From NCBI RefSeq assembly GCF_004379255.2, contig NC_056049.1, positions 14,120,063 to 14,184,062 on the forward strand: a stretch of DNA of 64,000 nucleotides, given 5' to 3'. Shown one piece after another: positions 10,090 through 19,368 of this stretch (within the stretch, counting starts at the first letter, position 1; each line of letters starts with the position of its first letter). The notes under the pieces are model-generated. The model was not told where the DNA came from, ran no database searches, and saw only the letters and a list, made by a program, of their open reading frames with translations. The DNA is from Salvia splendens. Taxonomy: Eukaryota > Streptophyta > Magnoliopsida > Lamiales > Lamiaceae. Made by a program: the position numbers and the translations under genes.

Positions 10090-12672
10090 ATGACCGTTTC
10101 CGGTGAAGTCCCCTCCCTCCACAATCCCCAGCCAAGACTTGCTAGGTCACGTGAAGCACAAGCTGCCCCATGTGCTGTCCTTGCCCCAATGGAAAGTGGA
10201 AAAGCAAACCTACCTAATCTGGAGGCTGGGACAAAAGTTGACTTTGAAAGCACTAATCCACCTTTCCTACCTAAGCCATCAGGTACAAAAGCAAACTTGC
10301 CTAAAATGATAGCAAGTACAAAAGCCCCCCTTGAAAGTGCCCCCCCCCCCCCTTTCCCCTCTAACATGGCACGAGTTGCATCGTTTGGATCCCCACCAAG
10401 GAACCCAAAACTAGATGAGATCCTTCATCTTGCAGCGTTGGACTCGGTGGAAACGCTCGATGCAGCGGCGGCGCAGCCTCTCCGTGCCGGAAACCTACCG
10501 ACGGCCAGTCACAAACCACCGGAGTTTCCCCAAAACTCTTCGGGATGCATGCAAAGTGTCACACACACACCTTGGAATGGGAGTGGGGCATCTCTTGAGG
10601 ACTTTCCCCCTCTCGAACGAGGACGAACTAGCAAGATCCGAGCTACGTTTGAGGCCAGCCCGGAACATTATTGTGTGGAGCTCGGCCAGCCGCGACCTAA
10701 GGCGAACCCTAACGCCAACCGAGAAAAGCTTATTATCGAGACAACGAACAAGGCCACGCCTAGTGCCGAGATGGGCGTATTGACAAGAGAAACACCAACA
10801 CCCAACGATACGCCAATGGATGATGCCGAGAAGATCCACACCGAGAATGAAGAGGCCGAGAAGGTCCACACCGAGAAAGGAAAAGCCGAACTGCCGAGAA
10901 TGGAAAAGCCGAGAAGGGTACACAACGACAACGATGGTGCCGAGAAGATCCACACCGAGAATGGAAAAGCCGAACACAACAACCCGAAGAGAAAAGGAAA
11001 TACACTTAAGCCCTCGGCGAATGCCGCAACACAAGGGCCAAATGAAGTTACTCAACATGGGGGGGTAGAAGCTACCCCGGGGACCTCGGCGTGGCCGAAA
11101 TCGATGGCGGACTTGCTTAAGGGTACTCCGTCGGGCTCGGCGAGTAACACGCTACATGGCGGGGGTGAAGGCACCTCAAGCCACCCCGGCCGGCCGAAAA
11201 CGATGGCGGACATGCTTAAAGGCTCGACTGACCCTAACGGCCCTCAAGCCTTTGAGCCGGATAAGCTTCAGAACATTGGATTTGCTTCAGTGTCCGACGG
11301 CATCCCGGCCATCTACTTCTCCGGAGCGGAAACTCAAAAGCTTGCTGAGAGCATGGGACACGCCATTGTGGGTAAGTTCTCTCACTCTATCCCTACCGGA
11401 CTGCAAATCCAAAAGACTCTCGATAATATTAAACTCCGGTGTGGATTCAGTTGGAAGTACATTAATGCTAAACATATTCTCATTCAATGCGAGGACTTGG
11501 CGGACTATGCCCGAATCCTTGGAGGCCCAAGGGGTACGCCCGTATGGCTCATTGACCGTCACCCGATGAGGGTCTTCAAATGGTCCCCGGACTTTGATGC
11601 ATACTGCGAGTCCCCCATTGCGGCAATTTGGTGCAACCTAATTGGCCTCCCCATTCATCTTTTCGACCAATCCGCCTTATTCGCCATCGGCAAGCTTCTC
11701 GGCACTCCAATACAGATTGATCGAGCCACGGCAAACAAGACTCGGCTTTCATTTGCCCGAATTTGCGTCGAGATAGACATCACAAAACCGCCTACCGAAG
11801 AGATAATCCTTGACCTTGGTGGGCGAGAAACAGTGCAGCGGGTCCGATGGGACAAGATACCATCATATTGTCAAGAATGTAAACACGTCGGCCATGCAAG
11901 TGAGGTGTGCTATGCGACGGGCAAGAAGGAACGGCCGCCAAAGAGAAACTACCACAACGGCCCGCCTAAACAGTCACAACCCGAGAGACAAACCGAGAAG
12001 GGGAAGCAAGATACGGGGAAGAATGCCCCCAGCTCCAATGAATGGAAACGTTATGGGAAGAAGCAAGGCAAGGCCGGTGATCGACCAAACAATAACAAAA
12101 CAAATGGGGAGGATATCGGTGGTACTTCCTGGGATGGACCGAACTCGAAAATGCCGGGCTCATGGCCGGACTCTAAAATGCCGGACTCTGCTTTGGGGAG
12201 CGGACCGAGCTCCGGAACTCAAAATGCCGGGCTCAAGGCCGGGACCGAGGTTGGGATGTCCCCACCGAACCGAGGGAACCCATTGCATCCCACCTCCGAA
12301 CCACCATCACCACGTGGGAACATGGACGTGGAGTGGGGCTCCCCTAATGCGAGGCGCTCGGTCTCACCAGCTCGGCGAGGGAATCTGAGAGGAGGCGCGC
12401 GCCATGCCTTGACAAGGGGGCGTGGGTTCTTCTCGGCAAAGAACCACATGAGTACTAACCAATATTACTCTCTCATGGCGAACGGAGAATTTGATGTTGA
12501 GAATTGTGGGGATGCGGACGAAGACCCCATGGAGTTGCACATGGGGGTCGAGAGGTTAGGAGGCAGCAGTTCGGCCGACGATGCCGAGGAGGTTGCCCCG
12601 AACAAAGAGCAATACCGCACTGACTACCAAGGAGGGCCATCAGCCTCTTTGGGTACGCACCCTTCCTGTTAA
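10090..12672 (+). CDS. LINE-3 ORF1: DUF4283-like / CCHC RNA-binding protein
   Basis: 860 codons from ATG 10090. Order: variable N-terminus; motif LDEILHLAALDSVETLDAAAAQPL (about residues 111-134); EDFPPLERGRTSKIRATFE (about 171-189); a charged linker with repeated AEKIHTEN units (about 241-297); two MADLLKG/MADMLKG repeats (about 340 and 378); the DUF4283-like core (MGHAIVGKFSHSIPTGLQIQKTL ... IDRHPMRVFKWSPDFDAYC, about 422-505); a CX2CX4HX4C knuckle (CQECKHVGHASEVC, about 597-610); and a basic, Gly/Pro/Ser-rich C-terminus with STNQYYSLM. It would bind LINE RNA in the cytoplasmic RNP. TAA at 12670-12672 precedes an ORF2 ATG by two bases. The true start may lie upstream and be lost by truncation. 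Confidence 0.85.
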   Translation: MTVSGEVPSLHNPQPRLARSREAQAAPCAVLAPMESGKANLPNLEAGTKVDFESTNPPFLPKPSGTKANLPKMIASTKAPLESAPPPPFPSNMARVASFGSPPRNPKLDEILHLAALDSVETLDAAAAQPLRAGNLPTASHKPPEFPQNSSGCMQSVTHTPWNGSGASLEDFPPLERGRTSKIRATFEASPEHYCVELGQPRPKANPNANREKLIIETTNKATPSAEMGVLTRETPTPNDTPMDDAEKIHTENEEAEKVHTEKGKAELPRMEKPRRVHNDNDGAEKIHTENGKAEHNNPKRKGNTLKPSANAATQGPNEVTQHGGVEATPGTSAWPKSMADLLKGTPSGSASNTLHGGGEGTSSHPGRPKTMADMLKGSTDPNGPQAFEPDKLQNIGFASVSDGIPAIYFSGAETQKLAESMGHAIVGKFSHSIPTGLQIQKTLDNIKLRCGFSWKYINAKHILIQCEDLADYARILGGPRGTPVWLIDRHPMRVFKWSPDFDAYCESPIAAIWCNLIGLPIHLFDQSALFAIGKLLGTPIQIDRATANKTRLSFARICVEIDITKPPTEEIILDLGGRETVQRVRWDKIPSYCQECKHVGHASEVCYATGKKERPPKRNYHNGPPKQSQPERQTEKGKQDTGKNAPSSNEWKRYGKKQGKAGDRPNNNKTNGEDIGGTSWDGPNSKMPGSWPDSKMPDSALGSGPSSGTQNAGLKAGTEVGMSPPNRGNPLHPTSEPPSPRGNMDVEWGSPNARRSVSPARRGNLRGGARHALTRGRGFFSAKNHMSTNQYYSLMANGEFDVENCGDADEDPMELHMGVERLGGSSSADDAEEVAPNKEQYRTDYQGGPSASLGTHPSC
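10810..10990 (+). repeat. Degenerate tandem repeat in LINE-3 ORF1 linker
   Basis: Repeats of a unit encoding A-E-K-[I/V]-H-T-E-[N/K] (ccgagaagatccacaccgag and variants), with a partly degenerated copy encoding RRVHNDND. The corresponding linker in LINE-4 carries an unrelated VSG repeat, so this segment evolves by private repeat expansion. Confidence 0.8.
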
Positions 12673-14016
12673 TGATGTCGTACAATTTCATGTTTTGGAA
12701 CGTGAGGGGGATTGCGAATGCGCCCACTCAAAACGTTCTAAAAAGACTTATTGATTGTCATAATGTTTTATTTCTTGCAATAATGGAACCGCTCACACAC
12801 CCGGACCCGGACCGATTCTCTAAGGCCTTGGGGCTGCCCTTCATTGGTTCGAACACGAACGGGAAGATTTGGATGTTCGCGGAAGAGGGGTCCACTTTTG
12901 ATATTGAGAATGACTCGGAACAAATCCTTCACGGTTACCTCAAGTCCCACCGCCTTGCTAGGCCGGTGGCCATTTCAGCCGTGTACGCCAAATGTACAAG
13001 GGCTGAACGACATCAATTATGGGACAAGATGAGAGAGATTGCCGGGCCTCTCGAGGGAACACCTTGGATCATCGGTGGCGATTTCAACACCATTCTATCA
13101 CACCAAGACAGAGTCGGAAGTGATACTAACCGGCAAGCCGAGATGGTTGATTTTGCGGAGGCAACGGAAGACTGTAGGCTGCTTGATCCTGGTTTTGATG
13201 GAGCGGCATTCACTTGGGCCAAGAATGGCCTCTTTGAAAGGTTGGATAGAGTGCTTGTCAGTGAGGATTGGACTAAGACCTTCGAGGCTACTCGGGTTAC
13301 GAATCTCCCCCGGGTTGCCTCGGACCATGGACCAATTCTTGTCAGGTGCACGAAGATGAACACATCCGCTGGAGCCAAGGCATTCAGGTTCCAGAACATG
13401 TGGATCCGACATGAAGGATTCATGGCCGTAGTGCAAAAAGCATGGGAGGAACCCACGGGGGCGGGTGGAATCCTAAACATTCAAATCAAGCAGGCCAGAG
13501 TTAAAAAGGCCCTTAAGGAGTGGAACAAAGAGGTCTTTGGGAACATCCATGCTAATCTAAAGGAAAAGGAGGAAGAAATTGCTCTGGCCCAATCTAGTTT
13601 CGAGGCAAGGCCGACTCCGGAGCACAGGACAGCGATCAACAAACACATTGCCGAGTACATCCTTTTGCTGAGAATGGAAGAAGATTTTTGGCGACAGAAG
13701 GCAGCTTTGAGGTGGCTTGCCGAGGGAGACAAAAATACCCGGTTCTATCAAAGCTGGGTGAAACAAAAGAGGGTCCGTCTCCGCATCCATTCAATTCGTG
13801 TCAATGGGCAGGAGCTCACCGAGGAAGCCGAGATTAAAAAGTCCGCAGTGGAGTTCTTCCAACAACTCCTTGCCCCCAACAATCCGACACTTGAAGACCC
13901 AGACCTCGACCTAATCCAGCAGGTCCACTCAGCCGAGCAGTTCGTTGACATCGCAGATGCTCCAAGTGCGGACGAGGTCAGGAGTGCCGTCTTTTGCATT
14001 TCCGGAGATAGTGCAC
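12672..14016 (+). pseudogene. LINE-3 ORF2, 5' part (endonuclease and linker), cut by Gyp-A
   Basis: Two candidate starts, ATG 12672 (overlapping the ORF1 TAA) and ATG 12675 (two bases after it, matching the spacing in other copies). The AP-like endonuclease shows FWNVRGIAN, AIMEPLT, AVYAKC, GGDFNTIL (Asp and Asn) and ASDHGPI (Ser-Asp-His), covering about residues 1-225. A helical linker follows (RMEEDFWRQKAALRWLAEGDKNTRFYQSWVKQKR) leading to the start of RT at SGDSA. The frame is interrupted at 14016 by the gypsy LTR. The codon phase is restored when the element and one duplication copy are ignored, with the frame resuming at 19369. Nick-and-prime retrotransposition function is inferred from the family. 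Confidence 0.93.
14012..14016. repeat. Left 5-bp target duplication of Gyp-A (tgcac)
   Basis: tgcac directly precedes the left LTR and recurs at 19364-19368 directly after the right LTR. The interrupted LINE-3 codons join in phase across it. Confidence 0.95.
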
Positions 14017-14416
14017 TGGTGCGGAATTGGGGTTGCCGGAGCTGAGAACGGCGACCGGAATCACACCAATACAGATAGAACTCGTCGGAGGTGAAGAGGG
14101 AATGGGAGAAGAAGAGTATTGCATTAATTTCTGAATGAATTACAAATTGAAGAAGCTACAGATTATAAAGCTATGAGCTAGCTAACTACTTGAATTGGCA
14201 GTTATAACTAACTCGTTCCTAACTAATCTTCATGCCACGTGTCAATCTTCTCTCAGCTTCCCTCGAGTGTACACGTGTCATTTCAGCTCGTCTTCGGCAG
14301 CTCGTCTTCGGCAGCTCGTCTTCGTCTTTTACGTGTCATTTCAGCTCGTCTTCGGCAGCTCGTCTTCGGCAGCTCGTCTTCGGCTTTTATTCTACTAATC
14401 TCATTTCCATGCATCA
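14017..14416 (-). repeat. Gyp-A 3' LTR
   Basis: 400 bp beginning tggtgcggaattgg and ending atgcatca on the plus strand. Contains three ACGTGTC motifs (two within CACGTG) and two runs of a cagctcgtcttcgg unit. Essentially identical to 18964-19363. Confidence 0.96.
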
Positions 14417-14418
14417 AA

Positions 14419-14430
14419 TCTCCCCCCCTT
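14419..14430 (-). other. Gyp-A polypurine tract
   Basis: In element sense AAGGGGGGGAGA lies just before the 3' LTR, where plus-strand DNA priming would start. It is 16 bases from the end of the pol frame. Confidence 0.88.
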
Positions 14431-14445
14431 CAATTAACCTTGTCC

Positions 14446-17400
14446 TCAAGGTTGAAAATGAGGGAATTTCTCCTGAATATCATGCAAAAACTCCCAAGTT
14501 GCGTCTTCGGGAAAGGAATTGGCCCAATGAATTAGCACTTGCGTAGCTGGATGATTTCCCCTCTTAACCAAGCGACGATCCAAGATTCTGACAGGTTCCA
14601 AAAAAGTCGAGTTTCCAATGACCGGTAAGGTGCCATGTAGTTGAGAAAGTGGTCCAGCCTTCTTCTTTAACTGAGAGACATGAAATACCGGGTGAATTCG
14701 AGCATCCGGTGGTAGAGCAAGTTTATATGCCACCTCGCCGAACTTGTCTATCACCTTGAAAGGACCAAAGTAGCGTGGACTAAGTTTGTGAAATTGTCTA
14801 TCACGGAGAGTATTTTGTCTGTAAGGTTGGAGTTTCAAATAAACCCAATCACCAAGAACAAACTTGCGGTCCGAACGATGCTTGTCATGTTGTTGCTTCA
14901 TCCTGTGTTGCGCTCGTCCCAAATGAAATTTTAAAACATCCATCATAGCTTCTCTAGCGACCAGGCTTTCATCTACATCATGCACAGTCGAATCCCCCTT
15001 AAAGTAAGGAATATGCAACGGGGGAGGGTATCCATAAAGAGCTTCAAAAGGTGTTGTACCAATAGCCGTGTGGAAGGAAGTGTTGTACCAAAATTCTGCA
15101 AGACTAAGCCATTTGCTCCAAGTCGTAGGCTGATCTCCACACATACAACGAAGGTAAGTCTCCAAGCAACGGTTGACAACTTCGGTCTGACCATCGGATT
15201 GAGGATGGTAGGCAGTCGACATGTGAAGTTCCACGCCTTGTAACTTGAAGAAATCGGACCAGAATTTGCTCAGAAAAATCTTGTCTCGATCACTGATTAG
15301 TATAACTGGGAGACCATGGAGTTTGAACACATAATCCAAGAAAGCTTGAGCAACTGTGAGGGCTGAATAAGGATGAGTAAGCGGCATGAAGTGTGCATAT
15401 TTAGTTAACCGATCCACCACTACTAATATAGTAGATTTCCCCTGTGACAGTGGGAGTCCCTCAATAAAATCAAGACTTACTTGCGACCAAGCTGCTTCGG
15501 GAATGGGTATAGGTTGAAGTAACCCTGGTGATGCACTATTGTCATACTTAAAGCGTTGACAAATATCACATTCTCTGATAAAATTCCGGATCTGCTTCTC
15601 CATGTTAGCCCAATAGAATAAAGAGGATAATCGTTTATAGGTGGCAAGAACACCTGAGTGACCTCCAGAGCTTGAGTTATGAAATAACTGAATGATTTTC
15701 AAGCGCAAAGCTTCATCTTTTCCCACTACTAAACGGCCTTTTCTTCTTAATTGATTTCCCAGCCATGAAAATTTAGAAGTGGACTTAGGATTCTGTTTGA
15801 GCTCAGTGATGACTGATTGTAGATCTGGATCAGACTCCCAAGAAGCTTGAATTAAGGGATAGATATCAGTAGCCACAGTGGTGATAGCCATACAAAAAAT
15901 TTCAGATGAGTGTACTCTAGATAAGGCATCAGCAACCTTATTCTCTACCCCCTTCTTGTAAGTGATTTCAAAATCGAAAGCCATCAATTTAGAGAGCCAA
16001 TTTAGTTGCCCCGGAGTGGAGAGTTTCTGTTTTAACAAATGACTCAGTGTCTTATGATCCGTTCTAACTTCAAAAGGCATGTGGCTCAAATAATGGCTCC
16101 AATGTGTCACAGCAAAAACAATCGCCAATAGTTCTTTATCATATACTGAAAGTCCTCTGTTTTTGGGAGATAAAGCCTTGCTAATGAAAGCAATAGGATG
16201 GTTATTCTGCATTAGAACAGCTCCAATGCCGTAGCTGCAAGCATCAGTCTCCACTACAAAAGGTGAAGAAAAGTCAGGTAATGCCAAAACAGGTGGAGAA
16301 ATCATAGCCTTTTTTAGATTCAAGAAAGCCTCCTCAGCTGTAGAATCCCAATGGAAAGCATCCTTTCGGAGTAGATCAGTAAGTGGTTTACAAATAACTC
16401 CATAATTTTTAACAAATTTTCTGTAATATCCTGTTAGACCAAGGAAGCCTCGCAATTGTGAAATATCAGAGGGAATAGGCCAAGTTTGCATCGCCTGCAC
16501 TTTCTTAGGGTCTGTAGAAACCCCAGCTTCTGATATGATGTGTCCCAAGTATTCAATCTGCCTCTTAGCAAATTCACATTTGCTAGCTTTAGCAAAGAGA
16601 GAATTTTCATGGAGCTTCTGAAAGACCTTCTCAAGATGGATCAAATGGGAGTCAATATCCTTGCTATACACCAATATATCATCAAAGAAAACGAGCACAA
16701 ATTTCCTTAAGAACGGCCTGAAAATGTCATTCATTAGACTTTGAAATGTAGCAGGAGCATTTGTGAGTCCAAAAGGCATAACAGCAAATTCATAGTGTCC
16801 ATCATGAGTTTTAAAAGCTGTTTTAGGTATATCTTGTGCTTCCATTCTAATTTGGTGATAGCCGGCCCGCAGATCTATCTTAGAAAAGAGTGTTGCACCC
16901 CTCAGTTCCTCTAAAAGTTCATCAATAAGAGGGATGGGGTATTTGTCCTTGATAGTAAGTTTATTCAATCGCCTATAATCCACACACATTCTCCAAGTTC
17001 CATCTTTCTTTTTAACAAGCACCACTGGTGAAGAAAAGGGACTTGAACTTGGTTGGATGAAGCCTTGATGCAGTAAGTCAGCCACCTGCTTCTCAATTAT
17101 ATTTTTCTGTAAGGCTGAATGTCTGTAAGGTCTGGAATGGACTGGTGTAGCTCCAGGTATTAGAGAGATTCGATGGTTATGCGATCTCAGAGGAGGTAAG
17201 GTGGTAGGTTCAGCAAATACTGACTGATGAGTCTCCAGAAATTGCTGAATAGAGTCAGAATGGTTAAGTTGGTCTTCCATATTCCCTTGCACCGTAAACA
17301 ACTCAGGGGAATCTGCACCATTTATCTGAATACAGTAAAGCTTGACCCCTTCATTGTAGCTAAGAATTTTGTTCATTTCTTTCTCAGATGCAGCCTGGAC

Positions 17401-18930
17401 CACCTGCTCATTATTACCTCCCCTCAGTACATGTCTTCTGCCGTTAAGTGTGAAGTCCATAGTCAGATTTTTGAAATTCCATTGGATATCACCAAGAGTT
17501 TCCAACCATTGAACACCCAAAACCATGTCACAGCTACCCAAAGGTAAGAGGAGCACATCAGTGATAAAGGTAGTGCTTCTCAATGACCATTTTAAACTTT
17601 TACACATTGCCTTACATTCCAATTTATTTCCATCGGCAACATCCACAAACACCGGGTTCACTGCAGTGAGGAATAAGCCGAGCTTCTTAGCCGTTTGTAA
17701 ATCAAGAAAATTATGAGTACTCCCCGAATCAATTAGAATATGGAGAGGTCTTCTACCAATTCTGCCCGTGACACGCATAGTTCTGAAACCTCTAGCAGAT
17801 GAACCATTAATAGCATGAATAGAGATCAAAGGATTCTCCTCATCTCCTAAATCTTCATTAATTTCATCAGATTCAAGTTCACCCGACAGCATGCCATCGT
17901 CTATCTCAAGCAAGTAGAGTTGCTTCCTAGCACACCTATGACCTCTTTCAAATTTCTCATCACAACCATAACACAAGCCTCTAGCTCTCTTATCTGCCAT
18001 TTCTTCTTCAGTTAAGAGTCGTCTAGATTTAAAAGCAGGTGTAATAGGAGTAGGTAATAACGGAGCAGAGTTATATGCTTGTGAAGTTTTAGCATCAAGA
18101 GTGTTAAACCGTTTACTAGGCTGATTACTACCATCTTTAAACGGTGTAGCCATATCTTGTAACCGAGCCAAAGCATAAGCATGCACAAGTGTTTGAGGCA
18201 TGAACATTCTAACCGCTTTTTGCACATAAGGTTTCAAGCCATTGATGAAGTGACTCACAGCATAGGTTTCAGAAATAGACACACGACCTAAGAGTAATTC
18301 AAAGCGGTCATGATAGTCAGAGAAAGAACCTGTTTGCTTCAGAGCAAGCAGCTCAGTCATAGGATCGCCGAGGAGTTGATCACCAAATCGTCCTTCCATT
18401 GCTTGTAGAAACATAGGCCACGGGGTAGCCATGGCGTGATCCTGATATCGTGACCAATTTTGAAACCATTGCAGTGCTCGGCCTTCAAAATTGATGACAG
18501 CTAAGCGAACTTTCGCTTCTTCCGGAGTAAGATCTACGGTGAAGAAGTGGTCGCACCTCATGATCCAGCCGGCCAGATCATCACCCGAGAAAATAGGGAA
18601 ACCGACCTTCGATTGTCGAGTAGCGAAGTAAGGTTGGCGTTGAGGTCCAATTCCTCCAAATTGATTGTGAGGAATACCTCCAGCAGGTTGATTTCCATGC
18701 GGATTCGGTATGAATCGGTTGAGAACCTCCGTATGTTGAAGTTGCAGAGCGAGAATAGCCTCACGTAGTTCCCTCACATCTGAATCACGAGCTTTATCCG
18801 CATTATCGCGGATTGAATCTTTCTCCTCACGTCGGCGGTCAGATTCGGAGACTTTCGCCGAGAAGTCGGCCAGCGCAGTCGCGATAATATCCTCTACGCG
18901 ACGCATGTCGCCGGAGCGCGTTTCCACCAT
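14446..18930 (-). CDS. Gyp-A gag-pol polyprotein (gag, PR, RT, RNase H, IN, chromodomain-like tail)
   Basis: 1494 codons from ATG 18928-18930 (MVETRSGDM), the first ATG after the primer site. The frame is also open upstream to an ATG at 19069-19071 inside the 5' LTR, which would add 47 residues. Domains: gag with a knuckle CYGCDEKFERGHRC (about residues 318-331); aspartic protease DSGSTHNF (about 400); RT from YRRLNKLTIKDKYPI (about 650) with FFDDILVYS (about 753); RNase H ETDACSYGIGAVL (about 896); integrase HHCC ending CDICQRF (about 1090-1125), SLDFIEGLP, SDRDKIFLSKFW and [12 protein letters not shown] (about 1150-1255); and a C-terminal ATWEFLHDI chromodomain-like segment. All expected catalytic residues are seen and there is no stop or frameshift. 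The fused gag-pol frame is normal for this group. Confidence 0.96.
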   Translation of the reverse strand: MVETRSGDMRRVEDIIATALADFSAKVSESDRRREEKDSIRDNADKARDSDVRELREAILALQLQHTEVLNRFIPNPHGNQPAGGIPHNQFGGIGPQRQPYFATRQSKVGFPIFSGDDLAGWIMRCDHFFTVDLTPEEAKVRLAVINFEGRALQWFQNWSRYQDHAMATPWPMFLQAMEGRFGDQLLGDPMTELLALKQTGSFSDYHDRFELLLGRVSISETYAVSHFINGLKPYVQKAVRMFMPQTLVHAYALARLQDMATPFKDGSNQPSKRFNTLDAKTSQAYNSAPLLPTPITPAFKSRRLLTEEEMADKRARGLCYGCDEKFERGHRCARKQLYLLEIDDGMLSGELESDEINEDLGDEENPLISIHAINGSSARGFRTMRVTGRIGRRPLHILIDSGSTHNFLDLQTAKKLGLFLTAVNPVFVDVADGNKLECKAMCKSLKWSLRSTTFITDVLLLPLGSCDMVLGVQWLETLGDIQWNFKNLTMDFTLNGRRHVLRGGNNEQVVQAASEKEMNKILSYNEGVKLYCIQINGADSPELFTVQGNMEDQLNHSDSIQQFLETHQSVFAEPTTLPPLRSHNHRISLIPGATPVHSRPYRHSALQKNIIEKQVADLLHQGFIQPSSSPFSSPVVLVKKKDGTWRMCVDYRRLNKLTIKDKYPIPLIDELLEELRGATLFSKIDLRAGYHQIRMEAQDIPKTAFKTHDGHYEFAVMPFGLTNAPATFQSLMNDIFRPFLRKFVLVFFDDILVYSKDIDSHLIHLEKVFQKLHENSLFAKASKCEFAKRQIEYLGHIISEAGVSTDPKKVQAMQTWPIPSDISQLRGFLGLTGYYRKFVKNYGVICKPLTDLLRKDAFHWDSTAEEAFLNLKKAMISPPVLALPDFSSPFVVETDACSYGIGAVLMQNNHPIAFISKALSPKNRGLSVYDKELLAIVFAVTHWSHYLSHMPFEVRTDHKTLSHLLKQKLSTPGQLNWLSKLMAFDFEITYKKGVENKVADALSRVHSSEIFCMAITTVATDIYPLIQASWESDPDLQSVITELKQNPKSTSKFSWLGNQLRRKGRLVVGKDEALRLKIIQLFHNSSSGGHSGVLATYKRLSSLFYWANMEKQIRNFIRECDICQRFKYDNSASPGLLQPIPIPEAAWSQVSLDFIEGLPLSQGKSTILVVVDRLTKYAHFMPLTHPYSALTVAQAFLDYVFKLHGLPVILISDRDKIFLSKFWSDFFKLQGVELHMSTAYHPQSDGQTEVVNRCLETYLRCMCGDQPTTWSKWLSLAEFWYNTSFHTAIGTTPFEALYGYPPPLHIPYFKGDSTVHDVDESLVAREAMMDVLKFHLGRAQHRMKQQHDKHRSDRKFVLGDWVYLKLQPYRQNTLRDRQFHKLSPRYFGPFKVIDKFGEVAYKLALPPDARIHPVFHVSQLKKKAGPLSQLHGTLPVIGNSTFLEPVRILDRRLVKRGNHPATQVLIHWANSFPEDATWEFLHDIQEKFPHFQP

Positions 18931-18949
18931 GACAGGCGAAGGATCGTTA

Positions 18950-18961
18950 CCACTGATACCA
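18950..18961 (-). other. Gyp-A primer binding site (tRNA-iMet)
   Basis: In element sense TGGTATCAGTGG starts two bases after the 5' LTR. The first nine bases match the complement of the initiator Met-tRNA 3' end. If the LTR-internal ATG is used, this site lies inside the coding frame. Confidence 0.9.
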
Positions 18962-18963
18962 CT

Positions 18964-19363
18964 TGGTGCGGAATTGGGGTTGCCGGAGCTGAGAACGGCG
19001 ACCGGAATCACACCAATACAGATAGAACTCGTCGGAGGTGAAGAGGGAATGGGAGAAGAAGAGTATTGCATTAATTTCTGAATGAATTACAAATTGAAGA
19101 AGCTACAGATTATAAAGCTATGAGCTAGCTAACTACTTGAATTGGCAGTTATAACTAACTCGTTCCTAACTAATCTTCATGCCACGTGTCAATCTTCTCT
19201 CAGCTTCCCTCGAGTGTACACGTGTCATTTCAGCTCGTCTTCGGCAGCTCGTCTTCGGCAGCTCGTCTTCGTCTTTTACGTGTCATTTCAGCTCGTCTTC
19301 GGCAGCTCGTCTTCGGCAGCTCGTCTTCGGCTTTTATTCTACTAATCTCATTTCAATGCATCA
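18964..19363 (-). repeat. Gyp-A 5' LTR
   Basis: 400 bp, tggtgcgg ... atgcatca on the plus strand, identical to the left LTR except one base. In element sense the U3 holds repeated gccgaagacgagct units and three GACACGT motifs, followed by TTATAA-like AT-rich sequence, then the R/U5 region containing the upstream ATG at 19069-19071. Confidence 0.96.
19183..19285 (-). promoter_or_regulatory. G-box/ABRE-like cluster in Gyp-A U3
   Basis: CACGTG cores at 19183-19188 and 19219-19224, and ACGTGTC at about 19278-19284, all upstream of the presumed transcription start in element sense. ACGTGTC/GACACGT is the classical abscisic-acid response core and CACGTG the G-box. The motifs are interleaved with the 14-base cagctcgtcttcgg repeats. 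The regulatory meaning is inference from motif identity alone. Confidence 0.5.
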
Positions 19364-19368
19364 TGCAC
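19364..19368. repeat. Right 5-bp target duplication of Gyp-A (tgcac)
   Basis: Second copy of tgcac directly after the LTR terminal CA. LINE-3 coding resumes immediately as PGPDGFSATFYQACW. Confidence 0.95.

Larger units (their letters stand above)
14017..19363 (-). mobile_element. Gyp-A: complete, intact Ty3/gypsy LTR retrotransposon
   Basis: 5347 bp, inserted in minus orientation in LINE-3 ORF2. It has two 400-bp LTRs (TG...CA), a tRNA-iMet primer site, a polypurine tract, a single uninterrupted gag-pol frame and a 5-bp duplication. By eye the two LTRs differ at one position (tttccatgc at 14405-14413 versus tttcaatgc in the right copy), which implies a very recent insertion. The C-terminal chromodomain-like tail places it among the plant chromoviruses; the exact clade is not determined here. 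Confidence 0.96.

Noticed and set aside
9942..10367. Minus-strand open frame with poly-Phe across the L7 tail
   Set aside because: It reads the A-tail and LINE-3 ORF1 in antisense; no protein-like pattern.
14195..14546. Ser/Leu/Arg-rich small frames in the Gyp-A LTRs
   Set aside because: They are translations of the cagctcgtcttcgg repeats and occur identically in both LTRs; no evidence of coding.
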